From the NCBI GenBank assembly GCA_019247715.1, contig JAFBAO010000093.1, positions 1 to 63,407 on the forward strand: a stretch of 63,407 nucleotides of DNA, in the 5' to 3' direction. The stretch comes from Caulobacteraceae bacterium (lineage in GTDB: Bacteria > Pseudomonadota > Alphaproteobacteria > Caulobacterales > Caulobacteraceae). The translations under genes were made by a program, and so were the position numbers. This document shows, in pieces, positions 22,972-31,902 of the stretch. Within the stretch, counting starts at the first letter, position 1, and the number at the start of each line of letters is the position of its first letter. Under the pieces are notes generated by a model that did no database searches, had not been told where the DNA came from, and worked only from the letters and a program-made list of their open reading frames with translations.

Positions 22972-24337
22972 GGCTTCGGCGTCTTCCTCCGTCGCCCCCG
23001 CGCGCGCCCCGGATAAACCGGGCCCCCCAGCCTTGCAAGGCGCGCGGCCCGTGGCCCGTCCTGGGCGCCTGCGCACCCGCACCCTCATCAACCAGCGCTG
23101 GCTCGCCCTGGCCGGCCAGGCCAGCGCCCTCTTGGTGGCGAGCGTCGGTCTGAGGTTCCCGGGCCCCTACATCGCCTGCTTCGCGGTGGTCGGCATCGGG
23201 GTGTGGCTCAACCTGCTGATCGCCTTTCTGCCGGTCAGCCGCCGCTCCGCCAACGACTGGGAGGCCGCTCTGCAGCTGGCCTTCGACATCCTGCAGCTGG
23301 GTGCGCTGCTGTTCCTCACCGGCGGGGTGGCCAATCCGTTCGCCCTCCTGCTCATCGCCCCGGTGGCGCTGGCCGGCGCGAGCCTGCCCTGGCGCTACGT
23401 GCTGGCCCTCGGGCTGCTGGCGATCGCCGCGGCCGCCCTGATGACCGTCCATCCCCTGCCGCTGCCCTGGACGGCCGGCCAGCACTTCAGCCTGCCGCTG
23501 ATTTACCGGCTCGGGCTGTTCTTCGCCCTCGTGGTCGGCATCACCTTCGCAGCCGGCTACGCCTATCAGGCTGCCTCGGAGGCGGCGCGCAACGAGCTGG
23601 CGCTCAACGTCACCGAGACGGTCCTGGCGCGCGAGCAGCGACTGTCGGCGTTGGGAGCGCTGGCCGCCGCCGCGGCGCACGAGCTCGGCACGCCGCTCGC
23701 CACTATCGCCGTCGTCGCCAAGGAGATGGCCCGGGAGGCGCCGGAGGGCGCGATGCGCGACGACGCCTGGCTCCTGGTGGGCCAGGCCCAGCGATGCCGC
23801 GACATCCTTCGCCGGCTGGCGGAGACGCCGGACACCGGCGACGAGCTTCACGAGCGGATGAGCCTGCTCCAGTTCGTCCGCGAAGTGGTCGAGCCCTACG
23901 CGACGGCGGAGGCGGTGCGGGTGGAGGCGGTGGTGACCGGGCCTCCGGGCGTGCCCGCCCCGGACCTCTGGCGCCGGCCGGAGATCCTCCATGCGATGAC
24001 CTCGATCGTCGAGAACGCCTACGACTTCGCCCGCAAGGAAATCCTGGTCACCGCCCGCTTCGACGCCGCCAACATCCAGGTGGAGGTCCGTGACGACGGT
24101 CCCGGCTTCTCGCCGCATGTGCTGGCGAAGCTCGGCGAGCCCTATGTGACCAGCCGGCCTGGCGCGGAGGGTTCGCGCACCGGCCACGTGGGGATGGGAC
24201 TGGGCTTCTTCATCGCCAAGACGCTGCTGGAGCGGACCGGGGCGACGGTGGAGTTCCGCAACGGCCGGCGTGGCGGTGCGGTGGTCACGGCCCGCTGGCC
24301 TAGGGAAGGTATTGAGGCGCCGCCCGTGGCAACCTGA
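22970..24337 (+). CDS. regB: Redox-sensing histidine kinase RegB/PrrB/ActS family
   Basis: Membrane kinase that senses quinone and thiol redox state and controls respiration and other redox processes. 455 aa: six hydrophobic spans in residues about 45-200, the quinone-binding heptad GGVANPF at 118-124, phospho-His237 in AAAAHELGTPL, and the redox-active Cys276 in QRCRDIL, 39 residues after the His (RegB has about 40). ATPase motif VGMGLGFFIAKTLLERTGA. A GTG near 23050, just before the conserved RLRTRTLINQRW block, is a credible alternative start and would leave room for a promoter. Confidence 0.93.
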   Translation: MASASSSVAPARAPDKPGPPALQGARPVARPGRLRTRTLINQRWLALAGQASALLVASVGLRFPGPYIACFAVVGIGVWLNLLIAFLPVSRRSANDWEAALQLAFDILQLGALLFLTGGVANPFALLLIAPVALAGASLPWRYVLALGLLAIAAAALMTVHPLPLPWTAGQHFSLPLIYRLGLFFALVVGITFAAGYAYQAASEAARNELALNVTETVLAREQRLSALGALAAAAAHELGTPLATIAVVAKEMAREAPEGAMRDDAWLLVGQAQRCRDILRRLAETPDTGDELHERMSLLQFVREVVEPYATAEAVRVEAVVTGPPGVPAPDLWRRPEILHAMTSIVENAYDFARKEILVTARFDAANIQVEVRDDGPGFSPHVLAKLGEPYVTSRPGAEGSRTGHVGMGLGFFIAKTLLERTGATVEFRNGRRGGAVVTARWPREGIEAPPVAT

Positions 24338-24434
24338 TATTGGTCTGTTGCGCTTGAAATCGACGCCAAGCGCGACAAGATGTCACGAACCGCTGAGGTT
24401 GAATTGATCGCAACGGACTTACGGAAGCGCGAGC

Positions 24435-24989
24435 ATGAGTGAGCTGGAAACGGCGGTGGCGGAGCTGCCGGACAAGTCTCTTCTTCTTCTTGACGACGAC
24501 GCCCCGCTCCGCAACCGGCTTGGCCGCGCGCTGGAGAGCCGCGGCTTCGCGCCCACCCTGGTGGAGACCGTCGCCGAGGCGATCGGCGCCGTGCGCGCCA
24601 GCCCGCCGGCCTTTGCGGTCCTCGACATGCGCCTGGAGGACGGGTCGGGCCTCAAGGTGGTCGAGGCGCTGCGCGAGGCGCGTCCGGACGCGCGGGTGGT
24701 GATGCTCACCGGCTACGGCAATATCGCCACCGCGGTGGCGGCGGTGAAGGCCGGGGCGGTGGACTATCTGTCCAAGCCCGCCGACGCCGACGACGTGGCC
24801 CGGGCGCTGCTGGCCCAGGGCGTTCCTCCCGCGCCGCCGGAGAACCCCATGAGCGCCGACCGGGTGCGGTGGGAGCATATCCAGCGGGTCTACGAGCTCT
24901 GCGGCCACAACGTCTCGGAGACCGCCCGCCGGCTCAACATGCACCGGCGCACCCTGCAGCGCATCCTCGCCAAGCGCGCCCCGCGTTAG
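24435..24989 (+). CDS. regA: Redox response regulator RegA/PrrA/ActR family
   Basis: Partner of RegB. 184 aa: receiver domain with phospho-Asp64 in VLDMRLEDGSGL, a Pro-rich hinge (PPAPPENPMSADRVRWEHI), and a Fis-type helix-turn-helix (VYELCGHNVSETARRLNMHR) whose sequence is nearly invariant across the family. It lies 97 bp downstream of regB, so the two may be one unit or regA may have its own promoter. Confidence 0.95.
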   Translation: MSELETAVAELPDKSLLLLDDDAPLRNRLGRALESRGFAPTLVETVAEAIGAVRASPPAFAVLDMRLEDGSGLKVVEALREARPDARVVMLTGYGNIATAVAAVKAGAVDYLSKPADADDVARALLAQGVPPAPPENPMSADRVRWEHIQRVYELCGHNVSETARRLNMHRRTLQRILAKRAPR

Positions 24990-25017
24990 GCGCTCCTCGA
25001 ACCTGGAGGCGCGAACC

Positions 25018-25452
25018 TCAGGCCAGGCTGGCGCGGGCGGCGGCCAGGCGGCCGAAGGCGATGGTCAGGGCCTTGCGTCGCGCCCCGGCCAAGAGCGATA
25101 GCGGCGGCGCGCGCAGCACCGCCCCGCCGAAGGCGTCGGCGACGATCAGCCCGGGCTCGGCCGGCAGGATGTTCTGCGGAAACTCCGGCGCCACGGCGAA
25201 GTAGAAGGCGTCGCAGTAGGGCAGGTAGTCGCCCCACTTCTGGTCGGCGCGGAAGTCCTCCAGCCCCGATTTGACCTCCGCGATGGCGATCTCGCCCCTG
25301 GGCCCCAGGGCCATAATGTCGGCGCGGCGGCCGTTGGGCAGGGTGACCTCGACGAGCGGCGCATAGCCCAGGTCGGCCATCAGCCGGCCCGCGCCGCGGG
25401 TCACCGCGCTGGTGGTCTCCGGCCGCGAAACGGTGAGGACGATGGCTTCCAC
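25018..25452 (-). CDS. mmcB: MmcB-family DNA repair protein, SOS-controlled
   Basis: 144 aa from a GTG at 25452. It matches the MmcB family (SAVTRGAGRLMADLGYAPL, GRRADIMALGPRGEIAIAEVK), a PD-(D/E)XK-like fold with E-x-K, known in Caulobacter crescentus as an SOS gene needed for mitomycin C resistance. The start is decided by regulation: a LexA box and a TTGACC -35-like hexamer lie just upstream. An in-frame ATG at 25536 precedes those promoter elements and adds residues that do not look conserved, so I reject it. Confidence 0.88.
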   Translation of the reverse strand: MEAIVLTVSRPETTSAVTRGAGRLMADLGYAPLVEVTLPNGRRADIMALGPRGEIAIAEVKSGLEDFRADQKWGDYLPYCDAFYFAVAPEFPQNILPAEPGLIVADAFGGAVLRAPPLSLLAGARRKALTIAFGRLAAARASLA

Positions 25453-25465
25453 GCCCCCCGATCTT

Positions 25466-25480
25466 GTTCCGGCTTCGTTC
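25466..25480 (-). promoter_or_regulatory. LexA (SOS) box of mmcB
   Basis: GTTC-N7-GTTC, an exact alphaproteobacterial LexA operator, located 13 bp before the mmcB GTG. A -35-like TTGACC (minus strand, 25485-25490) lies 4 bp upstream of the box, so bound LexA would cover the region between -35 and the start. Confidence 0.88.
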
Positions 25481-25514
25481 CGGCGGTCAAGAGAAACGTC
25501 AGCGGAGTCCCATG

Positions 25515-25730
25515 TCAGTTCGAGCTTGTGCAGCATCTCTTGCCGCTCTCCTGCGCCGGCGGACACGCGACGTCGCCGTAGGAGCAGAACACGCAGCAGT
25601 CGCCGGGCGTGGGCCTCAGCACCGCGCCGCAACCCTCACAGTCGTAGAAGTACTGGCAGGCGTCGGTCGGCATTGTCTCGCGTTTGGCGTAGCCGCATTC
25701 AGGGCAAGCGAGCGTGCTTTCGAGGATCAT
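25515..25730 (-). CDS. Cys-rich small protein with GDCCVFCSYG motif
   Basis: 71 aa with ten cysteines: an N-terminal CPECGY knuckle, DCEGCGAVLRP, and the strongly conserved GDCCVFCSYGDVACPP. The pattern suggests two metal-binding sites (zinc or iron-sulfur). This short family is widespread in bacteria and has no established function. The 3' end is 62 bp from the mmcB start. The 39 bp upstream hold little room for a promoter, so it may be co-transcribed with the lipocalin. Confidence 0.85.
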   Translation of the reverse strand: MILESTLACPECGYAKRETMPTDACQYFYDCEGCGAVLRPTPGDCCVFCSYGDVACPPAQESGKRCCTSSN

Positions 25731-25769
25731 TGCTCACCCGCTACTCGTAGGGCCCATCGTCGGCGGGCG

Positions 25770-26303
25770 TCAGCCGGTCGGCTGGGCCGGGAAGGCGAGG
25801 TGCGTGAGGTCGAAACCCAGGGCCTTCAGCCGCGACAGGGCCGTCTGCTTCTCCGCCCCATCCAGCACCGGCCGCCGCGACAGCAGCCAGACGTACCTGC
25901 CGTCGTAACGGGCCATGATCGCCCAGGCGTTGTCGTCGGCGTGGTCCAGGATCCAGTACTCCTGGGAGATCAGGCCGCCGAAGAAGCCGAGCTTCATCTT
26001 GGCGTTGTCGTTGGAAAGGATCTTGCCGCGCGCGTTGTAGGTCTGGGTGGGGCCGCTCAGCGAGCCCTTGTGGCAGGTCTGGACCACCGAGAAGGCGCCA
26101 CCCGCCGACCACCCGGAGAAGTCGCTGGTGGACCCCTGGCAGCCGTTCTGCATCTGGTTCGGGGTGCGGGCGATCTCGTACCAGCGTCCCGAATAGAGGT
26201 TGGCGGGGACCGGCTTGGCCGGTTGCGGCGGTCCCGCCCGCGCCAGCGCGCCGCCCGCCGTCAAAAGAAGCGCGCACACGCCAATGACAAGCTTCACTCT
26301 CAT
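25770..26303 (-). CDS. Exported lipocalin (Blc-like)
   Basis: 177 aa with a signal peptide (VKLVIGVCALLLTAGGALA) ending in Ala-x-Ala rather than a lipobox, so it is periplasmic rather than a lipoprotein. The lipocalin signature is GRWYEIARTPN, followed by the conserved disulfide-type Cys in QNGCQG and the strand EYWILDHADDNAWAI. Bacterial lipocalins bind lysophospholipids or fatty acids and act in envelope maintenance. The ligand here is not predictable. Confidence 0.9.
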   Translation of the reverse strand: MRVKLVIGVCALLLTAGGALARAGPPQPAKPVPANLYSGRWYEIARTPNQMQNGCQGSTSDFSGWSAGGAFSVVQTCHKGSLSGPTQTYNARGKILSNDNAKMKLGFFGGLISQEYWILDHADDNAWAIMARYDGRYVWLLSRRPVLDGAEKQTALSRLKALGFDLTHLAFPAQPTG

Positions 26304-26397
26304 TGTTTCCGATTTCGCCGAATTCAGACCGGCCGCGCAAGCGGCTAACGCGATGGTGTCCGCATAGGCTTGAATCGGGACGGAAGTTGGAAGCCGG

Positions 26398-27522
26398 TCA
26401 GCCGGCGGCGAGCCTCAGACCGCCGGGGCGGGCTCTGAAGTTGATGGTCTTGAGGTAGGCGATGCCCTCCTCGGCGATGTCGTCGCCCACCATGCGGTCG
26501 CCTTCGCCCTTCAGCTCGTCGATGTCGACGTAGATGGCGTAGAAGGCCCGCGTGCGCTCGGTGATGATCCCCGCGTTCAGCAGGGTCTTGATCAGGACGC
26601 GGAAGATGTTGGTCGCTTCCTTCATGTCCTCGCGGCGCGCCTCGTCGGTGGCGATCTCGGCGTATTCGGCGATCACCCGGTCTGGATCGAGGCCGAACGC
26701 CTCGTAGAGGTCGCGCTGCTCGCTGGGCGCCACGAGGTTGAAGAGCAGGGTCTGGAAGCAGTGCGCCGCCCAGTCCTCGATGACGTCGTGCTCCTGGCGG
26801 GTGAGCTTGGGCACGGTGCGGTCGGCCCAGATCTTCCCGAACTTGTGGTGGAAGGCCTCGTCGGTCATGACGAGCTGCATCAGCTTGCGCCCGAGCGGGT
26901 CGGCAAGCTTCTGGTGGAAGGTGGCGAAGGCGCCCATGGCAAGGCCCTCCACCAGCATCTGCATGCCGACGATCTTCTTGTAGACCTCCGGCGAGGCGAT
27001 GATCTCGCTGAGCAGGTTCTGCAGCACCGGGCTGCAGGGCGCCGGGCGCCCCCAACGCGACCTGATGTAGAGGGCGAAGGCGGTCACGTGCCGGGCCTCT
27101 TCGCGGGTCTGGTTGGCGGCGTACTCCTGGGCGCCCTGGTCCAGCAGCACGTGGCAGAGCGACGCCGACAGGTTCAGCGCCCCCTGCTCGCCGTGCAGGA
27201 TCGAGGAGACGTTGCGCCAGGTGGTCTCATTGATGAAGCGGATCCGCTCCTTCGGGTCGGAGAGCGCCTCGGAGACATAGCGCGTGTGCAAGGCGCCGAT
27301 CAGGTCTTCGGGCACCAGCGCCACGTTCTCCAGGTCGAACGGCTCGGAGAAGTCGATGTATTTGGGGTCGAGGGGGTTCCAGAAATGGTCGTGGGTGGCG
27401 GCGATGATCTTGTCGAACGCCGGCGAGCGCGCGCCGTAGCGGTCGAGGTTCAGCATCGCCTCGAAGTTGTCGGGCGCCACCGCCTCGTAGATCACGTCCT
27501 TGGTGATGTTCCCATCGGCCAT
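26398..27522 (-). CDS. Uncharacterised diiron (ferritin-like/R2-like) protein
   Basis: 374 aa. Carboxylate and histidine residues are spaced as in R2-like diiron four-helix bundles: Glu in LHGEQGALN, EExxH as TREEARHVTAF, Glu in MLVEGLAMGA, and ExxH as TDEAFHHKFGKIW. No signal peptide or membrane span. This points to an oxygenase, oxidase or iron-binding role. I do not recognise the specific family and give no function. It has its own promoter with a long palindrome upstream, which implies dedicated regulation. The start ATG at 27522 follows GGAGAC-type ribosome-binding sequence. Confidence 0.8.
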   Translation of the reverse strand: MADGNITKDVIYEAVAPDNFEAMLNLDRYGARSPAFDKIIAATHDHFWNPLDPKYIDFSEPFDLENVALVPEDLIGALHTRYVSEALSDPKERIRFINETTWRNVSSILHGEQGALNLSASLCHVLLDQGAQEYAANQTREEARHVTAFALYIRSRWGRPAPCSPVLQNLLSEIIASPEVYKKIVGMQMLVEGLAMGAFATFHQKLADPLGRKLMQLVMTDEAFHHKFGKIWADRTVPKLTRQEHDVIEDWAAHCFQTLLFNLVAPSEQRDLYEAFGLDPDRVIAEYAEIATDEARREDMKEATNIFRVLIKTLLNAGIITERTRAFYAIYVDIDELKGEGDRMVGDDIAEEGIAYLKTINFRARPGGLRLAAG

Positions 27523-27552
27523 GGCGGTCTCCTCGGCGGCGCCCTCGGCAGG

Positions 27553-27581
27553 AGAATGACCGCATCGGCAAAGATGGTCAA
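27553..27581 (-). promoter_or_regulatory. Promoter of the diiron gene
   Basis: On the minus strand TTGACC (27581-27576), a 17-bp spacer, then CATTCT (27558-27553), 30 bp before the ATG. It is a good sigma-70-type match. The 24-bp palindrome ends 1 bp upstream of the -35 element. Confidence 0.6.
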
Positions 27582-27582
27582 G

Positions 27583-27606
27583 AAAAATGACGCATGCGTC
27601 ATTTTT
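27583..27606. promoter_or_regulatory. 24-bp perfect palindrome, probable operator
   Basis: Arms AAAAATGACGCA and TGCGTCATTTTT meet with no spacer; the core is TGACGCATGCGTCA. It lies between divergent genes (diiron protein and KTSC protein), so it is not a terminator for either. Its position just upstream of a -35 hexamer fits an operator for a dimeric regulator. A related partial half-site (AATGACCGCAT) recurs at about 27556-27566, overlapping the -10 region. Confidence 0.65.
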
Positions 27607-27666
27607 TTCGGCGAGGGTTTGGTGCGGGGGCGTAGAACCCTTTGAACCGGCCAGCGTTCCGGCGCC

Positions 27667-27873
27667 ATGGAAGAGGTCGACTCCGCGGGCATCAAGGGCA
27701 TCCACTACGACCCCGAGCGCCAGCGGCTCGTGGTGCGCTTCACCGACGGCGACGAATACGCCTATGTGGGCGTGCCCGGCGAGGTGCACCGCTCGTTCGT
27801 GGAGGCCCAGTCCAAGGGCCGCTTCTTCGCCTACGAGATCCGCGGCCGCTACCCGTACAACAAGCTGGGCTAG
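27667..27873 (+). CDS. KTSC domain protein
   Basis: 68 aa and almost entirely one KTSC domain: VDSAGIKGIHYDPERQRLVV, then YAYVGVPGEVHRSFVEAQS and YNKLG at the end. KTSC domains occur alone or fused to lysyl-tRNA synthetases and are of unknown biochemical function. The stop is 16 bp from the convergent argG stop. Confidence 0.85.
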   Translation: MEEVDSAGIKGIHYDPERQRLVVRFTDGDEYAYVGVPGEVHRSFVEAQSKGRFFAYEIRGRYPYNKLG

Positions 27874-27889
27874 ACGGGCGGAGCGGGCG

Positions 27890-29119
<1,230 letters not shown>

Positions 29120-29321
29120 GGCGGGTCCCCGGGGAGCTCAGGCGCGCCTTAAAGGGCCTCGGCCTCTAGAATTCAAGCCTCCGCGCACCCCGCTGCTCGG
29201 CCTGAACATTCGCTTCCAACGCAGGAGCCTCCCGCTTAGGTTTCGCGCGCGGCGCCGCAGGCGGCGCCAGGCATCGGAGACTTGGCCCAGCCATGCGCGC
29301 AGACACCGTCGGAGACAGGGT

Positions 29322-30122
29322 TTGAACCGCCGGCTCGCCCTGGTCACCGGCGCGTCCTCGGGCATCGGGGCGGCGCTCGCCCGGGTCTACGCCAGCCACG
29401 GCTACGATCTGGCGCTGACCGCCCGTCGCGGCGAGCGGCTGCGCGAGGCCGCCGACGACATCCGCCTGCGCTACGGGGTCGAGAGCCTGGCGATCCCCGC
29501 CGATCTTTCCGCGCCCGGCGCGCCCGGCGCCATCCTGGCCGAGATCGAGGCCAACGGGCGGGTGGTCGACGCCCTCGTCAACTGCGCCGGCTACGGGATC
29601 GGCGGCGTCTATGCGGGGAGCCGCTGGGAGGATCAGGAGGCGTTCCTGCGGGTGCTGCTGATCGCCGTCTGCGAGCTCACCCACAAGGCGCTGCCGGGGA
29701 TGCTGGAGCGGCGCTTCGGGCGCATCGTCAACGTCGCCTCGCTGGTGGGTCTGATTCCGGGGGCCCCGGGCCAGACCCTCTATGGCGCGGCGAAGGCCTT
29801 TGTGGTGCGCTTCTCCCAGAGCCTTCATCTCGAGACGCAAGGGACCGGCGTGCATGTGAGCGCTCTCTGCCCCGGGCTCACCTATTCGGAGTTCCATGAC
29901 GTGAACGGCGCCAGGGCCAAGGTCAGCGAAGCGACGCCGCCCTGGCTCTGGCTCGGGTCCGACGAGGTGGCGGCCGCCGGTTACGAGGCGGCGGAGGCCA
30001 ACCGTCCCATCTGCGTGACCGGCGCGCCCAACAAGGCCATCGCCGCCCTCGCCAAGCTGATCCCCGACGAATGGGGCATGGCGCTGATGGCCAGCCAGAT
30101 CGGCCGGATCCGGACCCTCTGA
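29322..30122 (+). CDS. Short-chain dehydrogenase/reductase
   Basis: 266 aa from a TTG at 29322, directly before the cofactor motif LVTGASSGIGAAL. It has NCAG-type CAGYGIG, catalytic Ser in NVASLVG and YxxxK as YGAAK. The C-terminal WLWLGSDEVAAAGYEA region resembles the SDR subgroup typified by YqjQ/DltE-like oxidoreductases. NAD(P) dependence follows from the fold; substrate unknown. An open frame continues upstream but has no family similarity. Confidence 0.85.
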   Translation: MNRRLALVTGASSGIGAALARVYASHGYDLALTARRGERLREAADDIRLRYGVESLAIPADLSAPGAPGAILAEIEANGRVVDALVNCAGYGIGGVYAGSRWEDQEAFLRVLLIAVCELTHKALPGMLERRFGRIVNVASLVGLIPGAPGQTLYGAAKAFVVRFSQSLHLETQGTGVHVSALCPGLTYSEFHDVNGARAKVSEATPPWLWLGSDEVAAAGYEAAEANRPICVTGAPNKAIAALAKLIPDEWGMALMASQIGRIRTL

Positions 30123-30199
30123 CGGCCGCGTTGACCGGGCCGGCGAAGACGCTCATCCTAAGCTCTCAGCCCCACCCGTAGGTCATCGAAGGAGCCGCC

Positions 30200-30922
30200 A
30201 TGGCCCCGGCCGCCGCGCGCGCGGACATCGCCCTCGCCGATCCGCGCCTGATCATCGCTCTCGACTTTCCAGGCCGTGCGCAAGCCGAAGCCGCCGCCGA
30301 GACGCTGGGCGAGAGCGTCAGCTTCTACAAGGTCGGCCTGCAGCTGCTCGCCGCCGGCGGGGCCGAGCTGGCCCGCGACCTGCGGCGGACCGGCCGGCAG
30401 GTGTTCTGCGACTGGAAGCTGCACGACATCGGCGCGACCGTGGAGAAGGCCACGGCCGCCATCGCCGCCTCGGAGGCCTGCGACCTGATGAACGTCCACG
30501 CCGAGCCCCAGGTGCTGGCGGCGGCGGCCCGGGGACGGGGCGGATCGGCGATGAAGGTGCTGGGCGTCACCGTCCTCACCAGCCTCACCGACGAGGATCT
30601 GACCGAGATCGGCTATGGCCTCGGCGTGGCCGCCCTGGTGGAGCGCCGCATCCGCCAGTGCGTCGAGGCGGGCGTGGACGGCGTGGTGGTGAGTCCGAAA
30701 GAGGCGGCGCTGGCCCGGCGGCTCGGCGGGCCGGACTTCCTGGTGGTGACGCCGGGCGTGCGCCCCGCCTGGGCCGGACGCGACGATCAGGCCCGGATCG
30801 AAACCCCGCTCGAGGCCCTTAGGGCGGGGGCGAGCCATCTGGTCCTGGGCCGGCCCGTCACCGCCGCCGCGGATCCGAGGACCGCCGCGCTGAGGGTGGT
30901 GCAGGAGATGGCGGGCGCCTGA
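30200..30922 (+). CDS. pyrF: Orotidine 5'-phosphate decarboxylase
   Basis: Converts OMP to UMP, the last step of pyrimidine synthesis. 240 aa: IIALDFPGRAQAEAAAETLG, the catalytic Asp/Lys motif as FCDWKLHDIGATV, VTPGVRPAW and SHLVLGRPVTAA. The N-terminal MAPAAARADIALADPR is a short extension. A hypothetical secreted-protein gene ends 3 bp away, convergent. Confidence 0.96.
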   Translation: MAPAAARADIALADPRLIIALDFPGRAQAEAAAETLGESVSFYKVGLQLLAAGGAELARDLRRTGRQVFCDWKLHDIGATVEKATAAIAASEACDLMNVHAEPQVLAAAARGRGGSAMKVLGVTVLTSLTDEDLTEIGYGLGVAALVERRIRQCVEAGVDGVVVSPKEAALARRLGGPDFLVVTPGVRPAWAGRDDQARIETPLEALRAGASHLVLGRPVTAAADPRTAALRVVQEMAGA

Positions 30923-30925
30923 GCG

Positions 30926-31525
30926 CTATCGCCGGGCGCCGGCGAACCAGCGGCCGCCTGCGTGGAAGACGACCCGCCGCCCCTGGCTCCGGGAAAGGGC
31001 GCGCCCCATCGGCGGATGGAAGCTCAGCTGGCCTTGCGGCCCGAGCACCTGCCGCTCAACGAACCTGCGCCCGAAGTCGGGTTGGCCGAAGTCGCCCCTG
31101 CGGTCGCCGAACAGCCGCCGGTCCTCGAAGACGAAGCGGTGGGGACCGAAGCCGGGGCCGCGCCCGTCGAAGCCGAGCACGAAGACGCCCGGGGCGACAA
31201 CCTCACCGACGCGGCCCGACGAGCTCCCGTCCCAGCCGACGCCGCCGTCGAGATCCTCGGGTGCGATGGAGGCTTCCACGTCTGGCCCGCCGTCGTCCCA
31301 GTCCGGGGCCGCCCGGCGCTCCAGCGGCGGAGCATCCCAGTCGCCCTGTTCGCTCCAGCCCTCGCCCTCGCGCCAGCGATCATATGCGGGCGCGTCGCCA
31401 TGCGGCGCGGCGGCGGGGGCCGGCAAGGCCTCTCCGCGGGCGTCCCAGTAGCCGCCGGCGAGCGCCGGCCCGGCGCTGGCGAGCACGATGAGCGCCCCGA
31501 TGGCGCAGCCGGCCGTGTTCCTCAT
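30926..31525 (-). CDS. Secreted hypothetical protein rich in Gly, Arg, Asp and Trp
   Basis: 199 aa with a clear signal peptide (GCAIGALIVLASAGPALAGG). The mature part is low-complexity with many Asp, Gly, Arg and Phe residues (FDGRGPGFGPHRFVFEDRRL). I do not recognise a domain. Codon bias and signal peptide support a real gene. It is isolated on the minus strand between pyrF and the SdhAF4-like gene. Confidence 0.65.
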   Translation of the reverse strand: MRNTAGCAIGALIVLASAGPALAGGYWDARGEALPAPAAAPHGDAPAYDRWREGEGWSEQGDWDAPPLERRAAPDWDDGGPDVEASIAPEDLDGGVGWDGSSSGRVGEVVAPGVFVLGFDGRGPGFGPHRFVFEDRRLFGDRRGDFGQPDFGRRFVERQVLGPQGQLSFHPPMGRALSRSQGRRVVFHAGGRWFAGARR

Positions 31526-31609
31526 CGTCGCCCCCGCGTCTGGTTAACGCGGGGCAAGCTATCGCCGCACGCCATGCGGCGCGAGCGCGCTCCGCCTGGA
31601 GGCGAGCGT

Positions 31610-31807
31610 TCAGAAGTCCACGGCCAGGCCCTTGCGCTCCCAGTCGCCGAACCGGGTCGGCTCCAGCCCGCCGGGGCCGCCCTTCTCCGCGGGCAAGGTC
31701 TCGGAAGGGTGCGCTGCGCGCCGGGCCGCGGCCTCCTCCAGGGCGCGGCGGGCGGCGGGGCTGAGGGGCTTGCCCGGAGCGGCGCCGGGCGGCAGGTCGT
31801 CGGACAT
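31610..31807 (-). CDS. DUF1674/SdhAF4-like succinate dehydrogenase assembly factor
   Basis: 65 aa. The C-terminal KGGPGGLEPTRFGDWERKG followed by VDF matches the signature of the SDHAF4/DUF1674 family (GP-x-G-x-EPTR-x-GDW). These proteins promote assembly of the flavinated SdhA subunit with SdhB. The family is standard in alphaproteobacteria and mitochondria. It is divergent from rsmB, which starts 95 bp away. Confidence 0.88.
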   Translation of the reverse strand: MSDDLPPGAAPGKPLSPAARRALEEAAARRAAHPSETLPAEKGGPGGLEPTRFGDWERKGLAVDF

Positions 31808-31902
31808 GCCAGGCAGATAATCCTGCGCGGGGCCGAACGCGAGCCTCGTGGAGCCCGGCTCGAGGCTTGCGCGCGCGGCCGCGATGGGGGACGGCGGATC
31901 CC

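Noticed and set aside
25453..25536. Longer mmcB start at the ATG at 25536.
   Set aside because: It would place the LexA box and -35 hexamer inside the coding region, and the extra residues do not resemble the family.
29251..29268. GC-rich hairpin (GGCGCCG/CGGCGCC) upstream of argG and the divergent SDR.
   Set aside because: It is a simple GC palindrome in a GC-rich genome, not next to a stop codon or T-run, and no leader-type element is recognisable.
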